From: Alphaproteobacteria bacterium
GTDB lineage: Bacteria; Pseudomonadota; Alphaproteobacteria; Caulobacterales; Caulobacteraceae
DNA: 10,906 nucleotides
Direction: 5' to 3'
Assembly: GCA_028869395.1 (NCBI GenBank)
Contig: JAGWSE010000299.1
Coordinates: 1 to 10,906, forward strand
In this document: positions 1-7,367 of the stretch, one piece after another
How the letters are laid out: each line of letters starts with the position of its first letter
Position numbering within the stretch: position 1 is the first letter of the stretch
Made by a program: the position numbers and the translations under genes
The notes under the pieces: generated by a model
Databases searched by the model: none
What the model saw: the letters and a program-made list of their open reading frames with translations, nothing else
What the model was told of the DNA's origin: nothing

Positions 1-698
1 ACGCGCCACTCCCAGGTGGCGAGCAGCTGGTCAAGATGCGGCAGGGTCTTCATCCAGGGCGCCAGCTCGATGCTCTTCAGCTGCTGCAGAACGAGGGTCA
101 TCTCGTGGGTCTCGGCGAACCGCTGCTGGAGCGTTTCGCGGGCGTCCTTGCGATAGATGTCGTGTGTCTCGACGATGAGGTTCATCGCGGCGAGCGCGGG
201 GGCGAGCTCCGGCTGCAGGATGTCGACCTCGGCCCCTTCGATGTCGACCAGCACCAGGACGCGCCGGCCCGCGAAGGCCTGGAAGTCCTCCGGTTTGAAC
301 TCGCCGCCGATCACGACCCGGTCGCTGACGCCGTTCATGGCGGCGAGCCGGGCGCACGCTCGCGCGCCTTTTCGTCGATGTCGTAGGTTTGGACCCTCAC
401 GTCCGGCATGAACCGGGCGAGGCCGACGGCGTAGTAGTCCTCAGCGCAGCCCACATCGACGACGCAGGCGTGCCGCGAGGTCGCCGTCGGTGGCGATGTC
501 CAGGTAATCCATGCCCTGGAAGAAGCCGCCCCAGATCTTGCCGCCCACCCGCGTCCTGTAGGCGTCCGCGGTAGCCCGCGAAGGTCAGCGGCAAAGCAGG
601 CGCAGCAGGCCGTTGACGTCGTCCGGCGGGACTGGATCGTAGGGCCAGCCGGCGACCCCGTCGCGGACGCGTTTGACGACGTTCTGGATGAGATCCAT
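1..698 (-). pseudogene. class I SAM-dependent methyltransferase (FkbM-like), multiply disrupted, 3' end beyond the window
   Basis: The ATG at 698 has a GGAG Shine-Dalgarno 7 bases upstream and opens a frame beginning MDLIQNVVKRVRDGVAG. That frame stops at TGA 587-585. Homology-like sequence then continues in other minus-strand frames: GGKIWGGFFQGMDYLDIATD (about 545-487), then the SAM-binding motif I stretch VVDVGCAEDYYAVGLARFMP with acidic YDIDEKA (about 470-360), then LAAMNGVSDRVVIGGEF, DIEGAEVDIL and VETHDIY (about 350-1). Motif I and the DIEGAE motif are typical of FkbM-like methyltransferases, so the fold call is good; the substrate is unknown. At least two frameshifts (near 475 and near 352) plus a stop or paired indels at 563-590 are needed to rebuild the protein. 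Near 352 a single missing G would restore a smooth reading (AREACARLAAM). The rest of the window shows no such damage, which favours local gene decay, although local sequence error is possible. The reading is still open at the left edge. Confidence 0.8.
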
Positions 699-761
699 TC
701 GCGGGCTCCGGCGCAGGTCGGAGTTAGGCGCCGCGCGCGCAGGCGCGACAACGCCCGGCGG

Positions 762-1112
762 TCAAAGGAGGCTGAGCACCTTGTCGGCGGGCCGGCACAG
801 CGCCGCGCCCTTGGGCGTGACGACGATCGGTCGCTCGACCAGGATCGGGTTCTCCGTCATGGCCTTCAGGATGTCCGCGTCGGAGGCCTTCGGACCGGTG
901 AGCCCGCGCTCCCCGGCGTCGGTGCCGCGCACGCGCAGCAGGTCGCGCGGAGAGACTCCCATCTGGTGGAACAGGCCCTTCAGCTGCGGCTCGGTCCAGC
1001 CCACCTTCAGGTACTCGACGACCTTGGGCTGGACGCCCTTCTCCTTCAGGAGCGCGAGCGCGTTGCGGGAGGTGCCGCAGTTCGGGTTGTGGAAGATGGT
1101 CACGTCGCTCAT
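762..1112 (-). CDS. arsC: ArsC-family arsenate reductase (glutaredoxin-dependent type)
   Basis: This 116-residue protein has the usual length for a glutaredoxin-coupled ArsC, a cytoplasmic enzyme that reduces arsenate to arsenite using glutathione and glutaredoxin. The start HNPNCGTSRNAL places the catalytic cysteine at residue 12. Arginines fall at 60 (and 62), 94 and 107 within VRGTDAGERGL, ERPIVVTP and LCRP. These match the three arginines that hold the arsenate adduct in plasmid R773 ArsC. The ATG at 1112 follows GGAGG with 6-base spacing. The gene lies 46 bases downstream of the M28 peptidase on the same strand, and a small hairpin sits in the gap. No arsenite pump or ArsR of the metal-binding type lies beside it, so it may be a stand-alone housekeeping copy. 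Some ArsC/YffB/Spx-like proteins have other roles, but the full arginine set supports a real reductase. Confidence 0.92.
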   Translation of the reverse strand: MSDVTIFHNPNCGTSRNALALLKEKGVQPKVVEYLKVGWTEPQLKGLFHQMGVSPRDLLRVRGTDAGERGLTGPKASDADILKAMTENPILVERPIVVTPKGAALCRPADKVLSLL

Positions 1113-1130
1113 CGCTCGCCTCCGGTTGAG

Positions 1131-1147
1131 GCCGCTGGCTTAGCGGC
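1131..1147 (-). other. intercistronic hairpin between peptidase and arsC
   Basis: The sequence GCCGCT-GGCTT-AGCGGC forms a perfect 6-bp stem with a 5-base loop in the 46-base gap between the peptidase stop and the arsC start. No T-tract follows it on the minus strand, so it is not a standard intrinsic terminator. It might attenuate read-through or protect a processed end, or it may be chance in GC-rich DNA. Confidence 0.35.
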
Positions 1148-1158
1148 AGAGGCTTCGA

Positions 1159-3543
1159 TCACCAAGCCAGCGTTCGCGTCCCGGTGACGTAGGTCGAATC
1201 TGAATCGTTGAACGGCATGACATTGCGCGGTCGGGGCGGCAGGGGCGGCACGCCGGCCGGCCAGCCTTCCAGCTTGGCGTTGTAGCTCACCGTCATGTGG
1301 CCCGGACCGGCGGGCCGGATCACCAGGGTGACCCCGTCTGGGGCCGCGTCCCAGCGGACCAGCGAGCGCGCGCCGGGGGCCAGCGCCATGGACAGCGGCG
1401 CGCCCTGGACGCTGCGGAGGGTCGCGAAGGTGTCCGGCTGCAGGCCGAGCGCAATTTCGCGCGCGCCCGGCGGCGGCACGGCGTTCAGGACGAGGGATCC
1501 GTCGGGCTGGCGGGCGAGGGTGATCTCGGGGGCGGGCTCGGCGACGAACGGCGCGGGCGCGGCGTCCACCGGCCGCTGCCAGACCCAGTTGCTGAATCTG
1601 GCGATCCTGCCGCCCCCGGAGGTCAGGACCTGGCGGCTCCAGCGCGGCAGCTGGGGCGTGGCGCTGACGAACCAGGCGCGGCGCGCCTCCTGATCCTCCT
1701 GGTAGACGACATAGGAGGCCTGTGGGAAGCGGGCGTCGTAGGGGTCGTTGACCCGCACGGCCACAGTGACCGCCAGGCCCACGATGATCAGCGCCGGCCC
1801 GATCAGCCGCTCGGGCGGGGCGCCCTCCGCCGGCTGGGCGAGCGGCCATATGACCGCGCAGGCGGCGAGCAGGGGCACGGCCATCAGCTCCACAAGGTCG
1901 AGGCTAATGAAGGACGAGTGCGCGAAGCCGCCCAGCCATCCGAGCGTGGCGGCCGCAATGACCGACAGCAGGACCAGGGTGGGGACGGAGCGGCGCTCCG
2001 ACAGGTCGGACGCCAGGGCGGCGAGCGCGCCGAGCACCAGCGGCCACTGGAAGGCGAAGGCGACCGGGGCGGCCATGACCTGCACGACCCCCGCCACCAA
2101 GAACAGCAGGACGAGCGCGCCCGCCCAGCCGCCGGCTCGGCTCACGGGGCGACCGTAGGCGGCCACGGCGAGGATGGCGGCCACGACGCCCATGGCCAAG
2201 CCTGCGGGATCGAAGCCGCCGAACAGAGAGCAGGCGAGTCCGGCGGCCAGCGGTAGGAAGGCGATCTGGCGCCGCCCGCGGGCGATCTCGGCCACGGCGG
2301 TGAGCAGGAACCCAACCGCCAGCAGCAGCAGCGCGATCTCCCAGCGTGAGACCTGCGCCAGCAGGAAGCGCTGCTCGAGGTAGCCGAACTGGGCGCCGGT
2401 GGCGCGGCGGGCGAAGTGCAGGACCGTCATGGCGCCGACCGCCGTGAACAGCGCCGCGCCCGCCCCGCGCGCCACGTCGGTCCAGGGGAAGGCCTCGATG
2501 CGCCGGGCGCGGACGACCGCGACGACGATCAGCACGGCGGCGAGCAGCAGGATCAGCCAGCCGACGAACGGCGGGTAGGCGAGGATCAGGTCGCCGAACA
2601 CCTGGCTGTAGACGAGGTCGGGCGCAGCCTTCGGCAGGGCCGGGGCGAAGGCCAGGGCGCGGGCGGCCGAGAGCACCTGCTGGCCCATGTCCTGCAGCGT
2701 GCCGGGGTCCATGGTGGCGGGCACAGAGCTGGCCGCGTGGTAGTCGAACTGGTCGCCGGCGAAGGCGAAGTTCAGCCCGGCGATCCCGGCTTTGCGCGAC
2801 ACCGTGAAGTCGGTGTCGTTGGGCATGTGCTCGTAGACGAACTCGGAGAGCGAGGTGGCCTGCGGCCGGTCAGCGGCGCGCTGCAGGAGGCGGATCGCTC
2901 CGCCGTTCCGGGCGCCGGTCTGGAACATCTGGACCCGGCCGGCGTCCCCACGCGCCTCCATGTTGATGACGAAGCCGACGTGCTTGGCGGCCGGATCGCG
3001 CTCGAAGAAGGCATGGGCGCCCAGGAGGCCCGCCTCCTCGCCGTCGGTGATCACCACCATCACGTCGCGGGCCGGGACGCCGCGGGCCGCGATGGCGCGG
3101 ACCACCTCCAGGGCCGAGGAAACCCCGGCGGCGTCATCGGCCGCGCCGCTGGAGCCTGGGACACTGTCGTAGTGCGCCATCAGCGCCAGAGCGGGCGCCG
3201 TGCGGTCGCGGCCGGGCAGGACGCCCACGAGGTTCTGCACGTCGCCGCCGATGACCACGCCCTTGGCCCACCGGGGCTGCTCGAACCCAACCCCGGCATG
3301 GACCTGCGGCGAGAGCCCCAGCGCGGTCATCCGGCCGATCAGATAGTCGCGCGCGGCGTGGTTGGCCGCCGAGCCGATCGGGTGCGGCTGTGCGGCGAAG
3401 GCCTGGATGTCGGACAGGGCGCGCGCGGCGGAAAAGGCCGTGGCCGGGGCGCGGACCCCAGCCGGCTTGGGCGGCTGCTGGACAGTCCAGGCGATCATCA
3501 CCGCCGCGACCAAGGCGGCGAGCAGCGCCAGCAGACGTCCCAT
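1159..3543 (-). CDS. membrane-anchored M28-family zinc metallopeptidase
   Basis: A protein of 794 residues. I chose the ATG at 3543 because GGAGG lies 6 bases upstream; the frame stays open 12 codons further up without a better site. Residues 2-20 form a hydrophobic signal or anchor. The catalytic domain (about 35-300) has the M28 metal ligands in order: AHYDSVPG (H124, D126), AADDAAG (D136-D137), TDGEEAGLLG (E169-E170), NMEARG (E196) and FDYHAA (H269). This is the zinc aminopeptidase-type fold, probably facing the periplasm. From about 320 to 600 there are some eight to ten hydrophobic membrane segments, followed by a soluble C-terminal domain of about 190 residues. The layout resembles the Fxna/ERMP1-like branch of M28, with a peptidase followed by a polytopic membrane part. 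The substrate cannot be read from sequence. The gene is downstream of ctrA but separated from it by a strong terminator, so it should have its own promoter within 3544-3597. Confidence 0.9.
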   Translation of the reverse strand: MGRLLALLAALVAAVMIAWTVQQPPKPAGVRAPATAFSAARALSDIQAFAAQPHPIGSAANHAARDYLIGRMTALGLSPQVHAGVGFEQPRWAKGVVIGGDVQNLVGVLPGRDRTAPALALMAHYDSVPGSSGAADDAAGVSSALEVVRAIAARGVPARDVMVVITDGEEAGLLGAHAFFERDPAAKHVGFVINMEARGDAGRVQMFQTGARNGGAIRLLQRAADRPQATSLSEFVYEHMPNDTDFTVSRKAGIAGLNFAFAGDQFDYHAASSVPATMDPGTLQDMGQQVLSAARALAFAPALPKAAPDLVYSQVFGDLILAYPPFVGWLILLLAAVLIVVAVVRARRIEAFPWTDVARGAGAALFTAVGAMTVLHFARRATGAQFGYLEQRFLLAQVSRWEIALLLLAVGFLLTAVAEIARGRRQIAFLPLAAGLACSLFGGFDPAGLAMGVVAAILAVAAYGRPVSRAGGWAGALVLLFLVAGVVQVMAAPVAFAFQWPLVLGALAALASDLSERRSVPTLVLLSVIAAATLGWLGGFAHSSFISLDLVELMAVPLLAACAVIWPLAQPAEGAPPERLIGPALIIVGLAVTVAVRVNDPYDARFPQASYVVYQEDQEARRAWFVSATPQLPRWSRQVLTSGGGRIARFSNWVWQRPVDAAPAPFVAEPAPEITLARQPDGSLVLNAVPPPGAREIALGLQPDTFATLRSVQGAPLSMALAPGARSLVRWDAAPDGVTLVIRPAGPGHMTVSYNAKLEGWPAGVPPLPPRPRNVMPFNDSDSTYVTGTRTLAW

Positions 3544-3597
3544 GGCGTCCCTCCCCCGAAAGACGAACTCGAATGCCAAACTAGCCCTGCGTCGGCG

Positions 3598-3631
3598 AAA
3601 ACGAAAACGCCCGCCTGTGACCAGGCGGGCG
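3598..3631 (-). terminator. intrinsic terminator of ctrA
   Basis: CGCCCGCCTG (3608-3617) and CAGGCGGGCG (3622-3631) form a perfect 10-bp stem with a 4-base loop. Reading on the minus strand, downstream of the ctrA stop, the stem is followed by TTTTCGTTTTCG. The hairpin with an interrupted T-tract, 30 bases past ctrA, is a strong rho-independent terminator. It separates ctrA from the peptidase gene. Confidence 0.9.
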
Positions 3632-3661
3632 CTACGCTCTCCTCACGTGTACCTCAGGCCT

Positions 3662-4357
<696 letters not shown>

Positions 4358-4556
4358 TCGTCTCTCCTGCCCGAACCCTACAAACCCCGGCGAATTCTCG
4401 GAATCCGCCCCGATCCTCGCCGATAACTTGCCGGCGAGTTAATTTAAGACTGGTTAATAAGTGATGTCCCCGTTCGCGAGAATCGTTAATCCGATTTGAG
4501 AATCGGCAGCAAGGCGGCGCGTTAACCGATGCGCCCGCGCCCCTGTTGAATCTTTT
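4358..4556 (-). promoter_or_regulatory. ctrA control region with GANTC and CtrA half-sites
   Basis: GANTC sites (all GAATC on the plus strand) occur at 4401-4405, 4480-4484, 4500-4504 and 4548-4552. CtrA half-sites TTAA occur at 4439-4442, 4444-4447, 4454-4457, 4486-4489 and 4522-4525. On the minus strand three of these read TTAAC (4442-4438, 4457-4453, 4489-4485), and the last abuts GATTC directly. In Caulobacter, ctrA has a P1 promoter controlled by GANTC methylation and GcrA, and a P2 promoter activated by CtrA binding. The same inputs are plausible here. I cannot assign transcription start sites from sequence alone. Confidence 0.8.
4416..4438 (-). repeat. inverted repeat upstream of ctrA
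   Basis: CTCGCCG (4416-4422) and CGGCGAG (4432-4438) form a perfect 7-bp inverted repeat with a 9-base AT-richer spacer. It lies between the TTAA cluster and the ctrA start, about 60-80 bases upstream of the ATG. It could be an operator for a dimeric regulator or a leader hairpin; function is unknown. Confidence 0.5.
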
Positions 4557-4581
4557 GTGATTGGACGGGCCGGGCGAAGCA

Positions 4582-4608
4582 GGGGGCGGCGACGTGTCGC
4601 TCGCCCCC
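4582..4608 (-). terminator. GC-rich hairpin downstream of the SRPBCC gene
   Basis: GGGGGCG (4582-4588) pairs with CGCCCCC (4602-4608), and inside it GCGA (4589-4592) pairs with TCGC (4597-4600), leaving loop CGTG and one bulged T at 4601. It lies 23 bases past the SRPBCC stop on the minus strand and upstream of the ctrA promoter. No T-tract follows, so termination is only likely, not certain. It could insulate ctrA from read-through. Confidence 0.5.
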
Positions 4609-4630
4609 GGGCGCCGGAGGGCCGGCGCGC

Positions 4631-5101
4631 CTAGGCCGCCGCGACGGGCGGACGCTCCGGCATCAGCACCTTGCCGGTCTCCAGCAGGGTCTTGAGATTG
4701 GAGAGGATGCGGGGCCAGCCGCCGGAGACCGCACGGATCAGCTGCGACTGCGGCGCCTCGATCGAGTGGGTGACGGTGAGCTGGACGGCGTCGCCCATGG
4801 GCTCGATCTCGTAGACGCAGGTGGAGAAGCCCTCCGCCTTCATCTCGGGGCGGAACTCGTTGCGCCAGCGGATCGCCACGCGACGGGGCGGCTCCGCCTC
4901 GAGAATTTCGCCCGCGTCGGCGGTCTTGCCGTCTGTGAAGACCATCTTCCAGGGCGAGCCGGCGCGCCAGTCGCTCTCCTGGTGCATGCCGAACCAGTAC
5001 TGCTTCTGGAATTCGGGGTCGGTGAGCGCCTGCCAAAGCCGCTCGGGCGTGGTGCGGATGAACGTGACGTAGACGAACTGGTCCAGGCTCTTGGTGGTCA
5101 T
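4631..5101 (-). CDS. SRPBCC (AHSA1/START-like) domain protein
   Basis: A protein of 156 residues whose whole length is one AHSA1-type SRPBCC domain, a helix-grip fold with a hydrophobic cavity. Family hallmarks are the opening VYVTFIRTTPERLWQALTDP, the QYWFG segment, GSPWKMVFTDGK, GEILEAEPPRRVAIRWR, the strand TVTHSIE and the final helix GGWPRILSNLKTLLETG. The ligand or reaction is unknown; many members sit next to an ArsR-type repressor, as here. The start ATG overlaps the arsR stop in an ATGA, and AGGAGA lies just upstream inside arsR, so the two are translated from one message. There is no signal peptide, so it is cytoplasmic. Confidence 0.92.
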   Translation of the reverse strand: MTTKSLDQFVYVTFIRTTPERLWQALTDPEFQKQYWFGMHQESDWRAGSPWKMVFTDGKTADAGEILEAEPPRRVAIRWRNEFRPEMKAEGFSTCVYEIEPMGDAVQLTVTHSIEAPQSQLIRAVSGGWPRILSNLKTLLETGKVLMPERPPVAAA

Positions 5102-5418
5102 CGGTCTTCTCCTTCGAGGGCTTGCTTCAGGGCGGAGAGGGCGGCGAGGCGTCGCTCTTCGAATTTGCCGATCCAGCGCTCGGCGATGCCGTTGATCGGG
5201 ACGGGGTTGATGAAGTGCAGCTTCTCCCGGCCCCGGCGCCGGGCGGCGACGAGGTTGGCGGACTCCAGAACGGCGAGGTGCTTGGTCACCGCCTGGCGGC
5301 TCATCTCCAGACCCTGGCAGAGCTCGGAGAGCGTCTGACCGTTGCGGGCGTGCAGCCGGTCCAGCAGCTCGCGTCGGCTGGGGTCGGCCAGGGCCTTGAA
5401 GACGGCGTCGTCGTCCAT
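5098..5418 (-). CDS. ArsR-family winged-helix transcriptional repressor
   Basis: A small regulator of 106 residues. The start is MDDDAVFKALADPSRRELLD, a classic ArsR opening, followed by the helix-turn-helix at about 28-51 (TLSELCQGLEMSRQAVTKHL) and the wing (RRRGREKLHFINPVPI). The metal-binding CxC motif of the ArsR/SmtB metal sensors is absent, so it belongs to the SdpR-like group usually paired with SRPBCC genes. I chose the ATG at 5418: the frame is open 20 codons upstream, but those codons run through the promoter and are unlike the family. There is no Shine-Dalgarno, and the predicted transcription start falls on or next to the ATG, suggesting a leaderless message. It probably represses its own operon through the inverted repeat at 5432-5447. 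Confidence 0.92.
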   Translation of the reverse strand: MDDDAVFKALADPSRRELLDRLHARNGQTLSELCQGLEMSRQAVTKHLAVLESANLVAARRRGREKLHFINPVPINGIAERWIGKFEERRLAALSALKQALEGEDR

Positions 5419-5424
5419 GACTGC

Positions 5425-5454
5425 TAAATAGGCAACCAAAAAGTTGCGTGTCAA
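5425..5454 (-). promoter_or_regulatory. arsR promoter with operator in the spacer
   Basis: On the minus strand the -35 reads TTGACA (5454-5449), a perfect match to the sigma-70 type consensus. The spacer is 18 bases and the -10 reads TATTTA (5430-5425). Within the spacer the inverted repeat GCAAC-N6-GTTGC (5432-5447) fits a dimeric ArsR operator that would block polymerase. Counting 6-7 bases from the -10 puts the transcript start at about the A of the arsR ATG (5418). Confidence 0.75.
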
Positions 5455-5468
5455 GGCGGAGCGCGGCG

Positions 5469-5505
5469 GAATCTTCACCCGCCCTTAAGGGCGAAGCGCC
5501 GAATC
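5469..5505 (+). promoter_or_regulatory. fliI upstream region: two GANTC sites and a 14-bp palindrome
   Basis: GAATC occurs at 5469-5473 and 5501-5505, both GANTC sites for CcrM-type methylation. Between them, 5480-5493 is the perfect palindrome CGCCCTTAAGGGCG, whose core holds a TTAA CtrA half-site. The region lies 27-63 bases upstream of the chosen fliI start. It suggests cell-cycle control of fliIJ, but I see no full TTAA-N7-TTAA box or certain -35/-10 pair. Confidence 0.5.
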
Positions 5506-5531
5506 TCGTCGCAAGTAGACGAGGGGCGTTC

Positions 5532-6869
5532 GTGCAGAGCCTGGTGGCCGCGGTCGAGCGGCTTGATCCCTTGACCGTGTCGGGACGCGTGGCGGCCGTG
5601 CAGGGCCTGCTCATCGAGGCCCGCGGCGGTCTTTCGAGGCTCGCCGTGGGCGCCCGCGCCGAGATCGAGCGGTTTGGCGCCGGCCCGCTGCCGGCCGAGG
5701 TCGTAGGCTTCCGCGAGACCCGCGCGCTCCTGATGCCTTACGGGCCCGTGGAGGGCGTCGCGCCCGGCGCCGCCATCCGCATCGAGCCGCAGGGCTCTGC
5801 GGTGCGGCCGTCGAAGGCCTGGCTCGGCCGCATCGTCGACGCGTTCGGCGAACCCATCGACGGCAAGGGACCGCTGCCGCAGGGCGTCGTCCCCTATGCC
5901 CTTCGCGCCGCGCCGCCGCCGGCTCACGCCCGCGACCGGGTGGGCGAGCGGCTGGACCTGGGCGTGCGCGCCATGAACGTCTTCACCACCTGTTGCCGCG
6001 GCCAGCGCCTGGGGGTGTTCGCCGGCTCCGGCGTCGGCAAGTCGGTGCTGCTGTCGATGCTCGCCCGCAATTCGGAGTGCGACGCCGTGGTCGTGGGCCT
6101 GATCGGCGAGCGGGGCCGCGAGGTGCGCGAGTTCATCGAGGAGACGCTGGGCGAGGAGGGGCTGAAGCGCGCCGTGGTGGTGGTCGCCACCTCCGACGAG
6201 CCGGCCCTGAAGCGTCGTCAGGCGGCCTACATGACCCTGGCCGTCGCGGAGTTCCTGCGCGACCAGGACATGGAAGTGCTGTGCCTGATGGACAGCGTGA
6301 CCCGCTTCGCCATGGCCCAGCGGGAGATCGGCCTGGCCGCGGGCGAGCCGCCGACCACCAAGGGCTACACGCCGACCGTCTTCACCGAGCTTCCGAAGCT
6401 GCTGGAGCGGGCGGGGCCCGGCCCGATCCGGCCGGACGGCACGCGCGCCGGGCCGATCACCGGCCTCTTCACCGTGCTGGTGGACGGCGACGACCACAAC
6501 GAGCCGATCGCCGACGCGGTGCGCGGCATCCTCGACGGGCACATCGTCATGGAGCGGGCCATCGCCGAGCGCGGCCGGTTCCCGGCGATCAACGTGCTGA
6601 AGTCGATCAGCCGCACCATGCCGGGCTGCCAGCTGCCCTACGAGCGGGACCTGGTGACCCAGGCGCGGCAGGCGCTCTCGGCCTATTCGAACATGGAGGA
6701 GCTGATTCGCATCGGCGCCTATCGGGCGGGCTCCGACCCGCAGGTGGACCGGGCGATCGCGCTCAATCCCGCGCTGGAGGAATTCCTGCGCCAGGACAAG
6801 GACGACGCCATGAGCCTCGACGCCGCGTTCGCCGCCCTGGCCGACATCCTGGCCAGCGTGCCCGCATGA
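5532..6869 (+). CDS. fliI: flagellar export ATPase FliI
   Basis: I chose the GTG at 5532, preceded by GAGGGG at 5-base spacing. It gives 445 residues and begins MQSLVAAVERLDPLTV, as in other FliI proteins. A GTG at 5448 in the same frame would add 28 residues unlike the family. The N-terminal barrel (to about 95) is followed by the F1-beta-like ATPase core: Walker A AGSGVGKS (164-171, K170), GERGREV (192-198) with the catalytic glutamate, Walker B LCLMD (250-254), the family signature TTKGYTPTVF and DDHNEPIAD. FliI forms a hexamer at the cytoplasmic face of the flagellar type III export gate, where with FliH and FliJ it delivers export substrates. The stop overlaps the fliJ start in an ATGA. 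SctN injectisome ATPases are related, but the flagellar neighbours settle the identity. Confidence 0.97.
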   Translation: MQSLVAAVERLDPLTVSGRVAAVQGLLIEARGGLSRLAVGARAEIERFGAGPLPAEVVGFRETRALLMPYGPVEGVAPGAAIRIEPQGSAVRPSKAWLGRIVDAFGEPIDGKGPLPQGVVPYALRAAPPPAHARDRVGERLDLGVRAMNVFTTCCRGQRLGVFAGSGVGKSVLLSMLARNSECDAVVVGLIGERGREVREFIEETLGEEGLKRAVVVVATSDEPALKRRQAAYMTLAVAEFLRDQDMEVLCLMDSVTRFAMAQREIGLAAGEPPTTKGYTPTVFTELPKLLERAGPGPIRPDGTRAGPITGLFTVLVDGDDHNEPIADAVRGILDGHIVMERAIAERGRFPAINVLKSISRTMPGCQLPYERDLVTQARQALSAYSNMEELIRIGAYRAGSDPQVDRAIALNPALEEFLRQDKDDAMSLDAAFAALADILASVPA

Positions 6870-7273
6870 GCTGGTCGCAGTCGCTCATCAAGCTCGCCAC
6901 CTACGAGGTGGAGACCCGGCAGAAGCGGCTGGCGGAGATCCGCGACCGAAAGGCCGTGGCCGAGATGAAGCTCGCCATGTTGGAGGCCGAGGGGCTGGCG
7001 GAGATGGCCCGCGGGGACGCCGAGCCGGTGGCCGGCCTCTACCGCGCGGCCTTCATGACGGCGCTGCGCGAGCGCAAGGCCGCGGCCCAGGCCGAGATCC
7101 GGGCGATCGAGATGGAGGAGCAGGGCGCGCGCGATGCGCTGGCGGGCGCCTTCGAGGAGCAGAAGAAGTACGAGCAGGTCGCCGAGCAGGCGCGCCTGCT
7201 GGAGCTGAAGGCACGATCCAGGCGCGAGACCGCCGCGATGGACGAGCTGGGGCTGCGCAAGGCGGCGCGATAG
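6866..7273 (+). CDS. fliJ: flagellar export stalk protein FliJ
   Basis: A protein of 135 residues that is almost entirely charged helix, with many Glu, Lys, Arg and Ala, fitting the antiparallel coiled coil of FliJ. FliJ inserts into the FliI hexamer like the gamma subunit of F1 and contacts the FlhA ring, linking the ATPase to the export gate. Its start ATG overlaps the fliI stop by 4 bases, and no separate Shine-Dalgarno is visible, so translation is probably coupled. FliJ sequences diverge widely; the call rests on length, coiled-coil nature and the position right after fliI. No clear terminator follows; 7311-7317 is an A-tract without a good stem. Confidence 0.9.
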   Translation: MSWSQSLIKLATYEVETRQKRLAEIRDRKAVAEMKLAMLEAEGLAEMARGDAEPVAGLYRAAFMTALRERKAAAQAEIRAIEMEEQGARDALAGAFEEQKKYEQVAEQARLLELKARSRRETAAMDELGLRKAAR

Positions 7274-7367
7274 ACGCCCCGGCCCGAGCAACTATAGCCA
7301 AGCTGCGCCCAAAAAAAGGCCGTCGGCGACCGTTCCCTGCAAGAACAGTGGGGGCGTCCACACGCCA

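Noticed and set aside
728..746. A hairpin (GCGCC-N9-GGCGC) after arsC
   Set aside because: Short stem in very GC-rich alternating sequence with no T-tract; expected by chance.
5448..5531. An upstream GTG start for fliI at 5448
   Set aside because: The added 28 residues do not resemble FliI, the codon overlaps the ArsR operator, and a better Shine-Dalgarno precedes GTG 5532.
7274..7320. A terminator for fliIJ at the A-tract 7311-7317
   Set aside because: No stable stem precedes a T-tract on the plus strand; the run is of A, the wrong base for this direction.
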